DNA of 64,000 bases from Microthrixaceae bacterium (GTDB lineage Bacteria; Actinomycetota; Acidimicrobiia; Acidimicrobiales; DATDAH01), in assembly GCA_020637195.1 (NCBI GenBank), contig JACJWK010000003.1:186001-250000 (forward strand). Reading direction: 5' to 3'. Made by a program: the position numbers and the translations under genes. Under the pieces are notes generated by a model. That model searched no databases, was not told the DNA's origin, and saw nothing but the letters and a program-made list of their open reading frames with translations. Positions 49,601-57,819 of the stretch are shown here, one piece after another (position 1 is the stretch's first letter; each line of letters opens with the position of its first letter).

Positions 49601-52600
49601 TCAGTCGCCGGCGAGGAGGGTGGCCGCGAGGGGCTGGCGGTCGAACCAGGCCCGCAGGTCGGGGTCGGCGATCCGGTCGGCGACCGCGGAGTAGGCGGCG
49701 CGGGCCGCCGCCCGGGCCTGTTCGGCGCTCCCGGGCCCGTCGCCGGCCCCGGCGGCCAGGGCCTCGGCGCGGATCGCGAGCAGGCGCCAGACCAGCGCCC
49801 CGAAGCCCATCGCCTCGGCCGCGGGCAGGACCCGGTCCACGGCGACGAGCGCCGCCGTCGGGTCGCCGTCGGCGAGACGGGCCCGGGCCAGCAGCTCGAG
49901 CGCGGCGACGTGATCGCGCTCGAGGGGCTCGCTCGCGGCGGGGATCAGCCGCTCGGCGGCGACGACCGCGGCGTCCACCCGGCCCTCCACCAGGGCGATC
50001 TCGCCGGCGTGCAGCCCCACGGCGTGCGCGCCGTGGTCGCCCGCCGCCGCGAGCAGCGCGGCGGCCGCCTCGCCGTCGCCCAGCGCCCGCAGCTGGGCGG
50101 CCACCACCGCCATGAGCTGACCCGCCCACGCCTGCATCCACACCCGGGAGAGGTCGGTGGCGCGGGCCATCGTGTCGGTGAGCGAGTCGGCGGCGGGGCG
50201 CCAGGCCTGCAACCGGGTGAGCCGGATCGACCCGGCCAGCGCGGCCATCGCCTGCCCGAAGCGGTGGTCGTCGTCGGTGACCTCCTGGGCGATCGCCCCG
50301 TCCACCTCGTCGAAGCGTCCCATCTCGACCAGGGCGATGGCCTTGATCGACCCGTACTGGACGGGAGCCGAGCCGATGAGGTCGGCCAGCTCGATCCCGC
50401 GGTCGCAGGTGGCCACGCAGTCGTCGAACCGGCCGACCGACAGGTACTGCCACATGAGCCAGAAGCAGTGGGCGCCGAGGCGGACCGGGTCGCGCCGGGC
50501 CTCGAGCCGGGCGAGCAGGGCATCGGCACCGGCGAGGTCCACCCGCACGCCGCCCTGGCGGTTCTTGGCCGCCAGGGCGTCGAGCAGCAGGTCCTCGTCG
50601 CCGACGGCCTCGGCCAGCGCGAGCGCCTCGTCGACGTTGGCCGACGCGGTGGGCCCGTAGTCCGCCCAGTAGTCCACGAACCACGTGGACGGCAGCAGGG
50701 CGAGGGCCATGCGCCGCTCGTCGCCTCGGGCCGCGGCCGCTTCGTAGGCGGCCTCGTAGGCGTCCCGGGAGTCGTGGGCGTGGTCGGGCCGGTCGAGGGA
50801 GAGGATGTAGTGGGCGCGGCCCTTGGCGAGGAGCACCTCGACGAGCAGCTCGGGGTCGCCGCCGGCCTCCGCCGCCGCCACCAGCACGGCGAGGTCGTCG
50901 AGCCCCTCGCCGGCCCGGTACTGGTCGTTCAGCAGCTGGACCCGGCGGAGGCGCAGCGCCAGGGCCTCGTCGGTACCGGGGTCGTCGCGCAGGCGCCGCT
51001 CGAGCACCGCGAGGGCGTCGTCGACCCGCCCGGCGCCGCGGAGCGCGTCCACCCGCAGCTCGTCGATCCGTCGGCGGGCCGTCGCGTCGGACGCCACCAG
51101 GGGCTCGGCGTGGTCGAGGTGGCGCGCGGCGTCCTCGAAGGCCAGCGCCCCGAGGCTGGCCTCGGCGGCGGCCACCAGCGCCGCGGCGGTGCGCTCGGGC
51201 GGGGCGGCCGAGCCGGCCTGCACGAGGTGGTGGGCCAGCTCGACCGGGGCCCGGTCGCCCACCGCGGCAGCCCGGGCGGCGAGAGCGTCGGCCACCCGGA
51301 GGTGGAGGCGCTGGCGACGGGCGAGGGAGAGCTCGCCCAGCAGGGTCTGGCGCACCTGCTCGTGGACGAAGGCGTAGCGGGCGTCGTGCTCGGACGGGGC
51401 CTCCTCGACCAGGTGCAGGCGCTCGGCGGCCTCGAGGGCGTCGAGCAGGTCGTCCTCGTCCGCCCCGGCGGCGGCGGCCAGCCCGTCGAACGAGAACCAC
51501 CGGCCGATCACCGCCGCGGTGGCCAGCACCCTGCGGTGGCCGGGGTCGAGCTGGTCGAGGCGCCGGCCGAGCACGAGCCGCACCCCCTGGGGCACCTCGG
51601 TGTCGCCGATCTCGAAGCCGGCCCGCCAGCCGCCCTCCTCGTCGAACAGGCGGCCCTCGTCGCGCAGGTGGCGGTAGAGCTCCTCGGCGAAGTAGGGGTT
51701 GCCCTGGGTCTCGTCGAACACCAGGCGGACGAGCTCGGGGGGAGGGTCCTGGCCGGCGCGCGCGGCCAGCAGGGCCGCGACCTGGGGCTCGTCGAGCAGG
51801 CGGAGGTGCAGGTCGGCGGCACCGAGGTCGCGCACCAGCGGGCCGAGCGCCGCGGCCAGGGGCCGGTCGGGCCGGACCTCGTCGTCGCGGTAGGTGCCGA
51901 GCACCAGCAGCGGGGTCTCGGGGAGGCGGGGGCCGAGCTGGCGCAGCAGGAGCAGCGTCGACTCGTCGGCCCAGTGCAGGTCCTCGAACACGAGCAGCAG
52001 CGGCTTGATGGCCGCGGCCCGGGCGAGGAACTCGCCGACGCCGTGGAGCATGTAGCGGCGCTCCTGCTCGGGGGTGAGGTCGGGCGGCTCGGCGATGTCG
52101 TCGTAGCGCTGGTGCAGCGACGGCATGAGCTTCGCGATCTCGGGGGCGTTCTCGCCGAGCAGGGCCCGGAACTCGGTGGGGTCGAGGCGGCGGGCGGTCT
52201 CCTCGAGCTGGTCGATGCTGGGCTGGTAGGGCGGCGGCGACTCCATGTCGAGGCACGTGCCGGTGCGGACGGTCATGTCGAGCTGGCGGGCCACCGCCGA
52301 CGCCTCACGGGTGAGGCGGCTCTTGCCCACGCCGGCGGGGCCACCCAGCAGCACCATCGCGCCCCGGCCCGCGGCCGCCGCCTCGAGCAGCGAGCGCAAC
52401 CGCTCGCGCTCGGCGACCCGGCCGATGTAGGGCGTGGGGTCGCCGTCGGCGAGCCCCGCGGCGGGCTCGTCGTCGAGCACGGGCACGAGGTAGAGCGTCC
52501 ACTCGGCGTCGATGCCCTTGAGCTCGGCGGGGCCCTGCTCGACCAGCTCGTCGCGGGCGGTGCCGAGCACCCCGTGCACGGTCTGCGAGGCGAGGATCCC

Positions 52601-53014
52601 GCCGGGCGGGGCGAGCCCCTCGATGCGCTTGGCGATGATGACCGTCTCGCCGTGGAGGTCGCCGTCCTCGGCGATGACCTCGCCGGTGTGCAGCCCGATG
52701 CGCAGGGCGACCTCGTCGCCCGGTCCCACCCCGCCCCCGACGCCGTCACGGGCGAGGCGGCGCACGTCGGCCTGGATCTCGCGGGCGGCGGTGACGGCCC
52801 GTCGGGCGGAGGCGAACGCGGCCATCGTCCCGTCGCCGATGTCCTTGATGGGCACACCCCGGTGGGCCTCGATCTGGCGGTGGGCGGCCGCCTCGATGCG
52901 GCGGGTCAGCTCGCGGGCGGCGTCGTCGCCGAGCGCCTGGTTGAGTCGCGTCGAGTCGACCAGGTCGGTGAACAGCACCGTGACCGTGCCCTCGGGGATC
53001 TCCGCGGCCGCCAC
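49601..53014 (-). CDS. Class III cyclase domain - AAA ATPase - TPR-like regulator (copy 2)
   Basis: 1137 aa, same architecture as the gene at 15344. Residues 8-170: cyclase homology domain with metal aspartates in VLFTDLVDST and IGDGTMAAF and a lysine in PIKDIGDG. GETVIIAKRIE replaces the usual VNxAAR, so the catalytic asparagine is again lost. Walker A LGGPAGVGKSRL (about 225), Walker B LLLVFEDLHWAD, then about 600 residues of helical repeats. No signal peptide or DNA-binding domain. GTG 53014 follows TAGACT (53021-53026) at 6 nt. Target unknown. Confidence 0.87.
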   Translation of the reverse strand: MAAAEIPEGTVTVLFTDLVDSTRLNQALGDDAARELTRRIEAAAHRQIEAHRGVPIKDIGDGTMAAFASARRAVTAAREIQADVRRLARDGVGGGVGPGDEVALRIGLHTGEVIAEDGDLHGETVIIAKRIEGLAPPGGILASQTVHGVLGTARDELVEQGPAELKGIDAEWTLYLVPVLDDEPAAGLADGDPTPYIGRVAERERLRSLLEAAAAGRGAMVLLGGPAGVGKSRLTREASAVARQLDMTVRTGTCLDMESPPPYQPSIDQLEETARRLDPTEFRALLGENAPEIAKLMPSLHQRYDDIAEPPDLTPEQERRYMLHGVGEFLARAAAIKPLLLVFEDLHWADESTLLLLRQLGPRLPETPLLVLGTYRDDEVRPDRPLAAALGPLVRDLGAADLHLRLLDEPQVAALLAARAGQDPPPELVRLVFDETQGNPYFAEELYRHLRDEGRLFDEEGGWRAGFEIGDTEVPQGVRLVLGRRLDQLDPGHRRVLATAAVIGRWFSFDGLAAAAGADEDDLLDALEAAERLHLVEEAPSEHDARYAFVHEQVRQTLLGELSLARRQRLHLRVADALAARAAAVGDRAPVELAHHLVQAGSAAPPERTAAALVAAAEASLGALAFEDAARHLDHAEPLVASDATARRRIDELRVDALRGAGRVDDALAVLERRLRDDPGTDEALALRLRRVQLLNDQYRAGEGLDDLAVLVAAAEAGGDPELLVEVLLAKGRAHYILSLDRPDHAHDSRDAYEAAYEAAAARGDERRMALALLPSTWFVDYWADYGPTASANVDEALALAEAVGDEDLLLDALAAKNRQGGVRVDLAGADALLARLEARRDPVRLGAHCFWLMWQYLSVGRFDDCVATCDRGIELADLIGSAPVQYGSIKAIALVEMGRFDEVDGAIAQEVTDDDHRFGQAMAALAGSIRLTRLQAWRPAADSLTDTMARATDLSRVWMQAWAGQLMAVVAAQLRALGDGEAAAALLAAAGDHGAHAVGLHAGEIALVEGRVDAAVVAAERLIPAASEPLERDHVAALELLARARLADGDPTAALVAVDRVLPAAEAMGFGALVWRLLAIRAEALAAGAGDGPGSAEQARAAARAAYSAVADRIADPDLRAWFDRQPLAATLLAGD

Positions 53015-53026
53015 GGCGGGAGTCTA
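53015..53026 (-). promoter_or_regulatory. -10-like box for the leaderless regulator gene
   Basis: TAGACT at 53021-53026 (minus strand), 6 nt before GTG 53014. Confidence 0.5.
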
Positions 53027-53152
53027 CGGGAGCGGCCCCGGCCGATCCCCGGTCCCGGCGCCGGCGTCGCCCGTTTCGCTCGAGGCCCGGTCACGCCGCC
53101 ACGACCATCCGCACACCGCGATCCGGGGAGGGGGAGACGGCGCCCGCGTCCG

Positions 53153-53165
53153 TAGGGTGGGCCGG
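53153..53165 (+). promoter_or_regulatory. -10-like box for the leaderless lipoprotein gene
   Basis: TAGGGT at 53153-53158, 7 nt before GTG 53166; same hexamer and spacing as at 8339-8344. Confidence 0.5.
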
Positions 53166-54116
53166 GTGCCCGCCGCCGGTCGACCCCGCCCCGCCCGCCG
53201 GGTCGCGGCCGCCGGCGGGGCCGTGCTCGTCGCGCTGGCCTCGCTGACGCTGGCGGCCTGCGGCGGGGACGACGGCGCTCCCGCCGGCGAGGTGCTGGTG
53301 GCCGACGCCCCCGACGTCGCCGCCCTGGCGGCGCTGCCCGACGGCGGGCTGCGCTACGGGTCCCGCCTGACGGGCCGGGTGTTCGAGGCGACGGCCGACG
53401 GCGAGGTGTCCGAGATGGCGGCGGTCGACGTGCGCACCGAGGGCCAACGGGGCCTGCTCGGCCTCGCGGTGGACGACGACGATCGCACGTTCGCGGCCTG
53501 GACCGCGCTCGACGGCCGGCTCCTCGTGGCCCAGGTGGCGCCGGGGCCGGAGCGCCTGGTCTGGCGGGGGCCGGGGTCGACCGAGCTGGGCAACGGCGGC
53601 CACCTCGTGGTGGCGCCGGACGGCAGCCTGGTGATCGGCGTGGGCGACCTCCAGGACCCGGCCGAGGCCGACGACCCCGACACGCCCAACGGCAAGCTGC
53701 TGCGCCTCGACCCGGACGGCCGGCCCGGGCAGGCCCCCGAGGTGCTGTCGTCGGGCTACACCAACCCGTTCGCGTTCACGTTCACCCCGTCGGGCGAGCT
53801 GTGGGTGTTCGACAACGCCACCCGGGACGACCCCGAGGTGCTGCGCCGGGGCGACGAGGCCGACGCGGCGCCGGCGCTCGAGCAGGTGGAGGAGATGGTG
53901 CCGGCGGGGCTCACCGCGCCGTCCGACGACACGCTCGTCGTCTGCGGCTTCCTCTCCCGCACCCTCGAGCGGATCGACCTCGGCGGCGACGGTGACGCCG
54001 AGCGCAGCGAGGTGCTGGCCGAGCCCTGCGCCACGGGGGCGGCGGTGCTGGCCGACGGCCGCATCGCGTTCAGCGACGGCGAGTCGCTCCGGGTGGTCCC
54101 CCCGCCCGGGGCCTGA
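53166..54116 (+). CDS. Lipoprotein with glucose/sorbosone-dehydrogenase-like beta-propeller
   Basis: 316 aa. Signal ending in the lipobox LAAC, then a six-blade-like propeller with the marks of soluble PQQ sugar dehydrogenases: GLLGLAVD, NGGHLVVAPDGSLVIGVGD, NGKLLRLDPDG and NPFAFTFTPSGELWVFDN. It is shorter than the classical enzyme, so the PQQ site may be incomplete. Anchored on the outer face of the membrane. GTG start chosen by the -10-like box at 53153. Divergent from the regulator gene, but 151 nt apart. Confidence 0.8.
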   Translation: MPAAGRPRPARRVAAAGGAVLVALASLTLAACGGDDGAPAGEVLVADAPDVAALAALPDGGLRYGSRLTGRVFEATADGEVSEMAAVDVRTEGQRGLLGLAVDDDDRTFAAWTALDGRLLVAQVAPGPERLVWRGPGSTELGNGGHLVVAPDGSLVIGVGDLQDPAEADDPDTPNGKLLRLDPDGRPGQAPEVLSSGYTNPFAFTFTPSGELWVFDNATRDDPEVLRRGDEADAAPALEQVEEMVPAGLTAPSDDTLVVCGFLSRTLERIDLGGDGDAERSEVLAEPCATGAAVLADGRIAFSDGESLRVVPPPGA

Positions 54117-54125
54117 CTCGACGCG

Positions 54126-54623
54126 TCAGGCCGGCGCGGCGCCGGCGTGTCGCCCCCGCCCCGCCCGGGACCGGCCGGGGTCGCGCTCCGCCCACGAGCG
54201 CAGGGACGCGACGAGCTCGACGACGGCCGCCACCGCCGTGCCGGCGATCCCGACCGCGATCAGCACCCGCATCCCGGTCTCCCACCCCGACGAGTAGCCG
54301 CTGAAGTCGAAGGGGAACACCTGCCACGTGCGCACGGCCACCAGGAAGCCGACGACGTGCAGGGCGAACTGGCCGAGGTGCCGGAACCAGTCCGGGTCGG
54401 CGACCACCCAGACCAGGTTGAGCGCCGCCGTCGCCACCAGCGAGACGGCGATCCACGGGAGCAGCTCGTCGAAGCCCTCGGTCAGGAACGCGGGCCAGCC
54501 CCAGTCCAGCAGGTGGCCGGCCACCCACAGCGCGACGAGGTTCACCGCGGCGGCGACCAGGTAGCCGACCCGCCGCCCGACCGCCTCCTGGAGCTCCGTC
54601 CGGCCGGTCGTGGACTGGGTCAT
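54126..54623 (-). CDS. Four-helix integral membrane protein
   Basis: 165 aa. Hydrophobic helices at about 20-38, 55-75, 82-100 and 117-140, each with W or P at the boundaries, and a basic, Ala/Gly-rich tail. No enzyme motif. A good GGGAGGT SD lies 6 nt before ATG 54623. Convergent with the preceding lipoprotein gene, stops 9 nt apart. Family not recognised. Confidence 0.75.
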   Translation of the reverse strand: MTQSTTGRTELQEAVGRRVGYLVAAAVNLVALWVAGHLLDWGWPAFLTEGFDELLPWIAVSLVATAALNLVWVVADPDWFRHLGQFALHVVGFLVAVRTWQVFPFDFSGYSSGWETGMRVLIAVGIAGTAVAAVVELVASLRSWAERDPGRSRAGRGRHAGAAPA

Positions 54624-54715
54624 GGCGCACCTCCCGATCCTCGGCTCCCACCGTACGACCGGGCGTGCCGGGCCGGTAGGGGCGGACGTCCCGACGTCCC
54701 GCCCGGCGCGACCGC

Positions 54716-54741
54716 GGGGACGGCCCGCACGGGCCGTCCCC
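54716..54741 (-). terminator. Hairpin terminator after the PepSY gene
   Basis: GGGGACGGCCCG-ca-CGGGCCGTCCCC, a perfect 12-bp stem ending 11 nt past the stop of the minus-strand PepSY gene. Confidence 0.65.
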
Positions 54742-54752
54742 GGGCCGGGCGG

Positions 54753-55079
54753 TCAGCCGTCGCGCTCCTCGCCGGCGCCGTCGGTCTCGTCGCCGAGGAC
54801 GCGGAACCGCTCGTCCAGGTGCACGTCGACCATGCTGCCGTCGTCGAGGGTGACCTCGACCTCGTAGGCGCCCTCCTCGTCGCCGACCTCGGTGCCGGTG
54901 ACGGTGCCGCCGCCGGTGTGGTCGAGGGCGGCCTGCGAGGCCTGCTCGAGCGCGGGGCCGGTGATGGGGGTGTCGGATCCGTCGTCGTCGCGCACGGCGC
55001 CGACCGCGACGCCGGCGCCGCCGACGAGCAGGCCGGCCACGAGCACGCCGCCGGCGATCCACCTGGTCCGTCGTTGCAT
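54753..55079 (-). CDS. Secreted or membrane-anchored PepSY-domain protein
   Basis: 108 aa. N-terminal basic residues and one hydrophobic helix (about 7-27), followed by a PepSY/YPEB module: ALEQASQAALDHTGGG ... YEVEVTLDDGSMVDVHLDERFRVL. Such domains often inhibit or modulate peptidases outside the cell. ATG 55079 has a GAGAGGAG SD. An acidic tail follows the domain. Confidence 0.8.
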   Translation of the reverse strand: MQRRTRWIAGGVLVAGLLVGGAGVAVGAVRDDDGSDTPITGPALEQASQAALDHTGGGTVTGTEVGDEEGAYEVEVTLDDGSMVDVHLDERFRVLGDETDGAGEERDG

Positions 55080-55284
55080 GGGGTTGCTCCTCTCGGGGGG
55101 GGTCCGGGATCGCCCCCTGGCCGCCGGGCAGGCGGGCGGTCCGACGGTCACGGGACGACGACCGCAGGGTGCGCGACCGCGCCTGACGCCTCGCTGAACG
55201 GCGGGCGGCCGTCGGCCGGCGCCTACGCCCGGTGGCGCCGGCCGGACCGGGCGCGCCCGAGCTGACCGGCGGGAGCCGCCGCGG

Positions 55285-56256
55285 TCAGACCCGGTAGACC
55301 CGCCGGGCGGTGCCGGCGAAGAGCGCGTCCTGCTCGGCGGCGTCGTAGCGGGACGCGAGGCGCGCGAACGCCTCCCACACCACCGGGTAGTCGACGCAGA
55401 ACTTGTCGACCGGGAAGTTCGACTCGAACATGGCCCGGTCGGGCCCGAAGCAGTCGATGGCGTGCAGGTACCAGCGCTCCTGGACGGCCAGGAACCCGTC
55501 GACGTCGGGGCGGGGCACCGAGCCGTCGATGGGCCAGAAGCCGTTGTCGGGCATGGCCAGGCCCCCGAGCTTGACCACGACGTTGGGGCACGACGCCAAC
55601 TCGGTCAGCACGGGCTTCCAGGCCTCGAAGATCTCGTCGTGGCGGCCCGCCCACTCGCCCACGCCGATCGGGGTGCTGAAGTGGTCGACCACGACGGTGG
55701 TGCCGGGGACGGCCCGGGCCAGGTCGACCACGTCGCCGAGCTGGGTGTGGTACTGCCACGTGTCGTAGGTGAGGCCCCGCTCCCCCAGGTGGGCGACGCC
55801 GCGCCGGAAGTCGGGGTCGGCCCCGCGCCCGGGCTCGGCCGGCCCGGGGATCATCAGGGGCACGCCGGGGGGCGCGCTGGCGAGGGCGTCGCGGATCCCC
55901 CGGAACCGGCCGCCGGCGGCGGCGGTGTGGGCGTCGAGCACCTCGTCGAGCCGGTCCAGGGGCAGGGTGAGGTCGGCGTGGCCGACGATGCCGAGGATGG
56001 TGGCGCCGGGCGCCTGCTCGCTGGCGGCCGCGACCCCCGCGACGAACTCGGTCTCGCCGACGGGGCGCAGGTGCTCGGGCCCGTCGGGACGGTACGAGGC
56101 GCCGCACTCCATGAACAGCGTGCCCACCACCGCGGGCACGGTGTCGGTGTCGGCGTGGAGGTCGTCGAGCAGGTAGCTGCCGGCGAGCCCTCCCATGAAG
56201 TCGGGCCCCCAGAGGTGGTGGTGCGGGTCGACGATCTCGCGCTCGTTCGCGGCCAT
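55285..56256 (-). CDS. Amidohydrolase-family (metal-dependent TIM-barrel) protein
   Basis: 323 aa. Opens with IVDPHHHLWGPDF, the metal-binding H-x-H motif of the amidohydrolase_2 group (PDC hydrolase/L-rhamnono-lactonase-like), followed by VVVDHFSTPIG, VVVKLGGLAMP and ESNFPVDK near the C-terminus, the last holding the metal-site Asp. Likely hydrolyses a lactone or decarboxylates an aromatic acid. ATG 56256 follows TAGCAT (56264-56269) at 7 nt. Confidence 0.87.
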   Translation of the reverse strand: MAANEREIVDPHHHLWGPDFMGGLAGSYLLDDLHADTDTVPAVVGTLFMECGASYRPDGPEHLRPVGETEFVAGVAAASEQAPGATILGIVGHADLTLPLDRLDEVLDAHTAAAGGRFRGIRDALASAPPGVPLMIPGPAEPGRGADPDFRRGVAHLGERGLTYDTWQYHTQLGDVVDLARAVPGTTVVVDHFSTPIGVGEWAGRHDEIFEAWKPVLTELASCPNVVVKLGGLAMPDNGFWPIDGSVPRPDVDGFLAVQERWYLHAIDCFGPDRAMFESNFPVDKFCVDYPVVWEAFARLASRYDAAEQDALFAGTARRVYRV

Positions 56257-56269
56257 GGACCCGATGCTA
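56257..56269 (-). promoter_or_regulatory. -10-like box for the leaderless amidohydrolase gene
   Basis: TAGCAT at 56264-56269 (minus strand), 7 nt before ATG 56256. Confidence 0.5.
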
Positions 56270-56452
56270 CGCAGCGGCGCCGGCCCGGCGTCCGGCCCTG
56301 GGCGCCCGGCCCCCGTGGGCGTCGCGACGGGCCCCGCCGTGGTCGACGCAGATGACGGGCCGGTGAATTCCGGGGCCCGGGAGCCGACCGGCCGAGACGG
56401 ACGGGGCTCGGGCGGGCCATGCTGGGAGCGGTCGAGGCCGGAGGTGCCAAAC

Positions 56453-57769
56453 GTGAGCCAGGACGCGAAGCTCGGGATCCTCGTCGGCGGGGGGCCGGCG
56501 CCGGGGATCAACAGCGTGATCGGGGCGGCCACCATCCGCGCCGAGCTCGCCGGCACCCCCATCGTGGGCATCACGAACGGGTTCGAGCAGATCATGGCCG
56601 GCGACGTCAGCGGCGCGATGGAGCTGACCGCGGCCGGCGTCAGCCGGATCCACTTCCGGGGCGGATCGATCCTCGGCACGGCGCGGGCCAACCCCACGAA
56701 GGACCCCGCCCTGCTCGACCGCTGCATCGAGTCGCTCGAGCGCCTGGGCGTGTCGCAGCTCATCACCATCGGCGGCGACGACACCGCCTACTCGGCCATG
56801 CGCCTCGCCGAGCGGTCCGCCGGGCGGGTGCGGGTGGTCCACGCCCCGAAGACCATCGACAACGACCTGGACCTGCCGCCCTGGGTCGACACGTTCGGGT
56901 TCCAGACCGCCCGTCACAACGGCGTCGAGATCGTGTCCAACCTGATGACCGACGCCAAGACGACCGGGCGCTGGTACTTCGTCGTGGCGATGGGCCGCAA
57001 GGCCGGCCACCTCGCCCTCGGCATCGGCAAGGCCGCGGGCGCCACCATCACCTTGATCCCCGAGGAGTTCGACGAGCGGGTGCGCCTGACCGAGATCGTC
57101 GACACGCTGGTCGGCAGCGTCATCAAGCGGCGGCGCAACGGCCGTCGCGACGGCGTCGCGGTCATCGCCGAGGGCGTCGTCTTGAGCCTCGACCCCTCCG
57201 AGCTCGACGAGCTGGAGGACGTCGAGCGCGACGAGCACGGCCACGTGCGCATCGCCGAGGTCGACATCGGCCACATCCTCAAGGTGAAGGTGCGCGAGCG
57301 CCTCGCCGAGCTCGGCATCAAGACCACGATCGTGGCCAAGAACGTGGGCTACGAGCTGCGCTGCGCCGATCCCATCCCGGTGGACATGGAATACACGCGC
57401 GACCTCGGCTACTGCGCCGCGAAGTACCTGATCTCGGGGGGCAGCGGCGTGATGATCACCATGCAGGCGGGCCACTTCGTGCCCGTCCCCTTCGGCGAGA
57501 TGCTCGACCCCGACACGGGCCGCACCGCCGTGCGCGTGGTCGACGTCCACTCCACCCGCTACGCCATCGCCCGCCGCTACATGCTGCGGGTGCGGCGCGA
57601 CGACTTCGACGACCCCGACGAGCTCGCCGCCCTGGCCGACGCCGCCGGCCTGTCGGTGGAGGGCTTCCGGGCGATGTTCGAGCCGGTGGTGGCCAACGAG
57701 CCGCCCGCGCTCGACCTGCACGTGGCGAGCGCCGACGCCCCGCCGGCGCCGGACGGTCGGACCGGGTAG
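56453..57769 (+). CDS. Pyrophosphate-dependent phosphofructokinase
   Basis: 438 aa. LVGGGPAPGINSVIG at residues 10-24, TIGGDDTAYSAM and the catalytic loop PKTIDND. D110 in GGDDT (Gly in ATP-PFK) and K133 in P-K-T-I-D-N-D (Gly in ATP-PFK) are the two residues known to switch the donor from ATP to pyrophosphate. The reaction, fructose-6-phosphate to fructose-1,6-bisphosphate, should therefore be reversible and PPi-linked. Longer than classical bacterial PfkA (320 aa), as in group II/III PFKs. GTG 56453 has GGAGG (56440-56444). Confidence 0.9.
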   Translation: MSQDAKLGILVGGGPAPGINSVIGAATIRAELAGTPIVGITNGFEQIMAGDVSGAMELTAAGVSRIHFRGGSILGTARANPTKDPALLDRCIESLERLGVSQLITIGGDDTAYSAMRLAERSAGRVRVVHAPKTIDNDLDLPPWVDTFGFQTARHNGVEIVSNLMTDAKTTGRWYFVVAMGRKAGHLALGIGKAAGATITLIPEEFDERVRLTEIVDTLVGSVIKRRRNGRRDGVAVIAEGVVLSLDPSELDELEDVERDEHGHVRIAEVDIGHILKVKVRERLAELGIKTTIVAKNVGYELRCADPIPVDMEYTRDLGYCAAKYLISGGSGVMITMQAGHFVPVPFGEMLDPDTGRTAVRVVDVHSTRYAIARRYMLRVRRDDFDDPDELAALADAAGLSVEGFRAMFEPVVANEPPALDLHVASADAPPAPDGRTG

Positions 57770-57773
57770 GCGC

Positions 57774-57808
57774 GGCGGGCGCGGCCCGCCGAACCGGCTC
57801 TCGAGCCG
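57774..57808. terminator. Two hairpins between convergent PFK and acyl-CoA synthetase genes
   Basis: GGCGGGC-gcg-GCCCGCC (57774-57790) and CGGCTC-tc-GAGCCG (57795-57808), between stops at 57769 and 57820. Confidence 0.6.
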
Positions 57809-57819
57809 ATCGGGCGCGC

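Noticed and set aside
47094..52256. 1720-codon frame spanning two hydrolases and the regulator
   Set aside because: Only its last 396 codons are real (the second hydrolase); the remainder is out of frame with the regulator and is poly-Arg/Pro in character.
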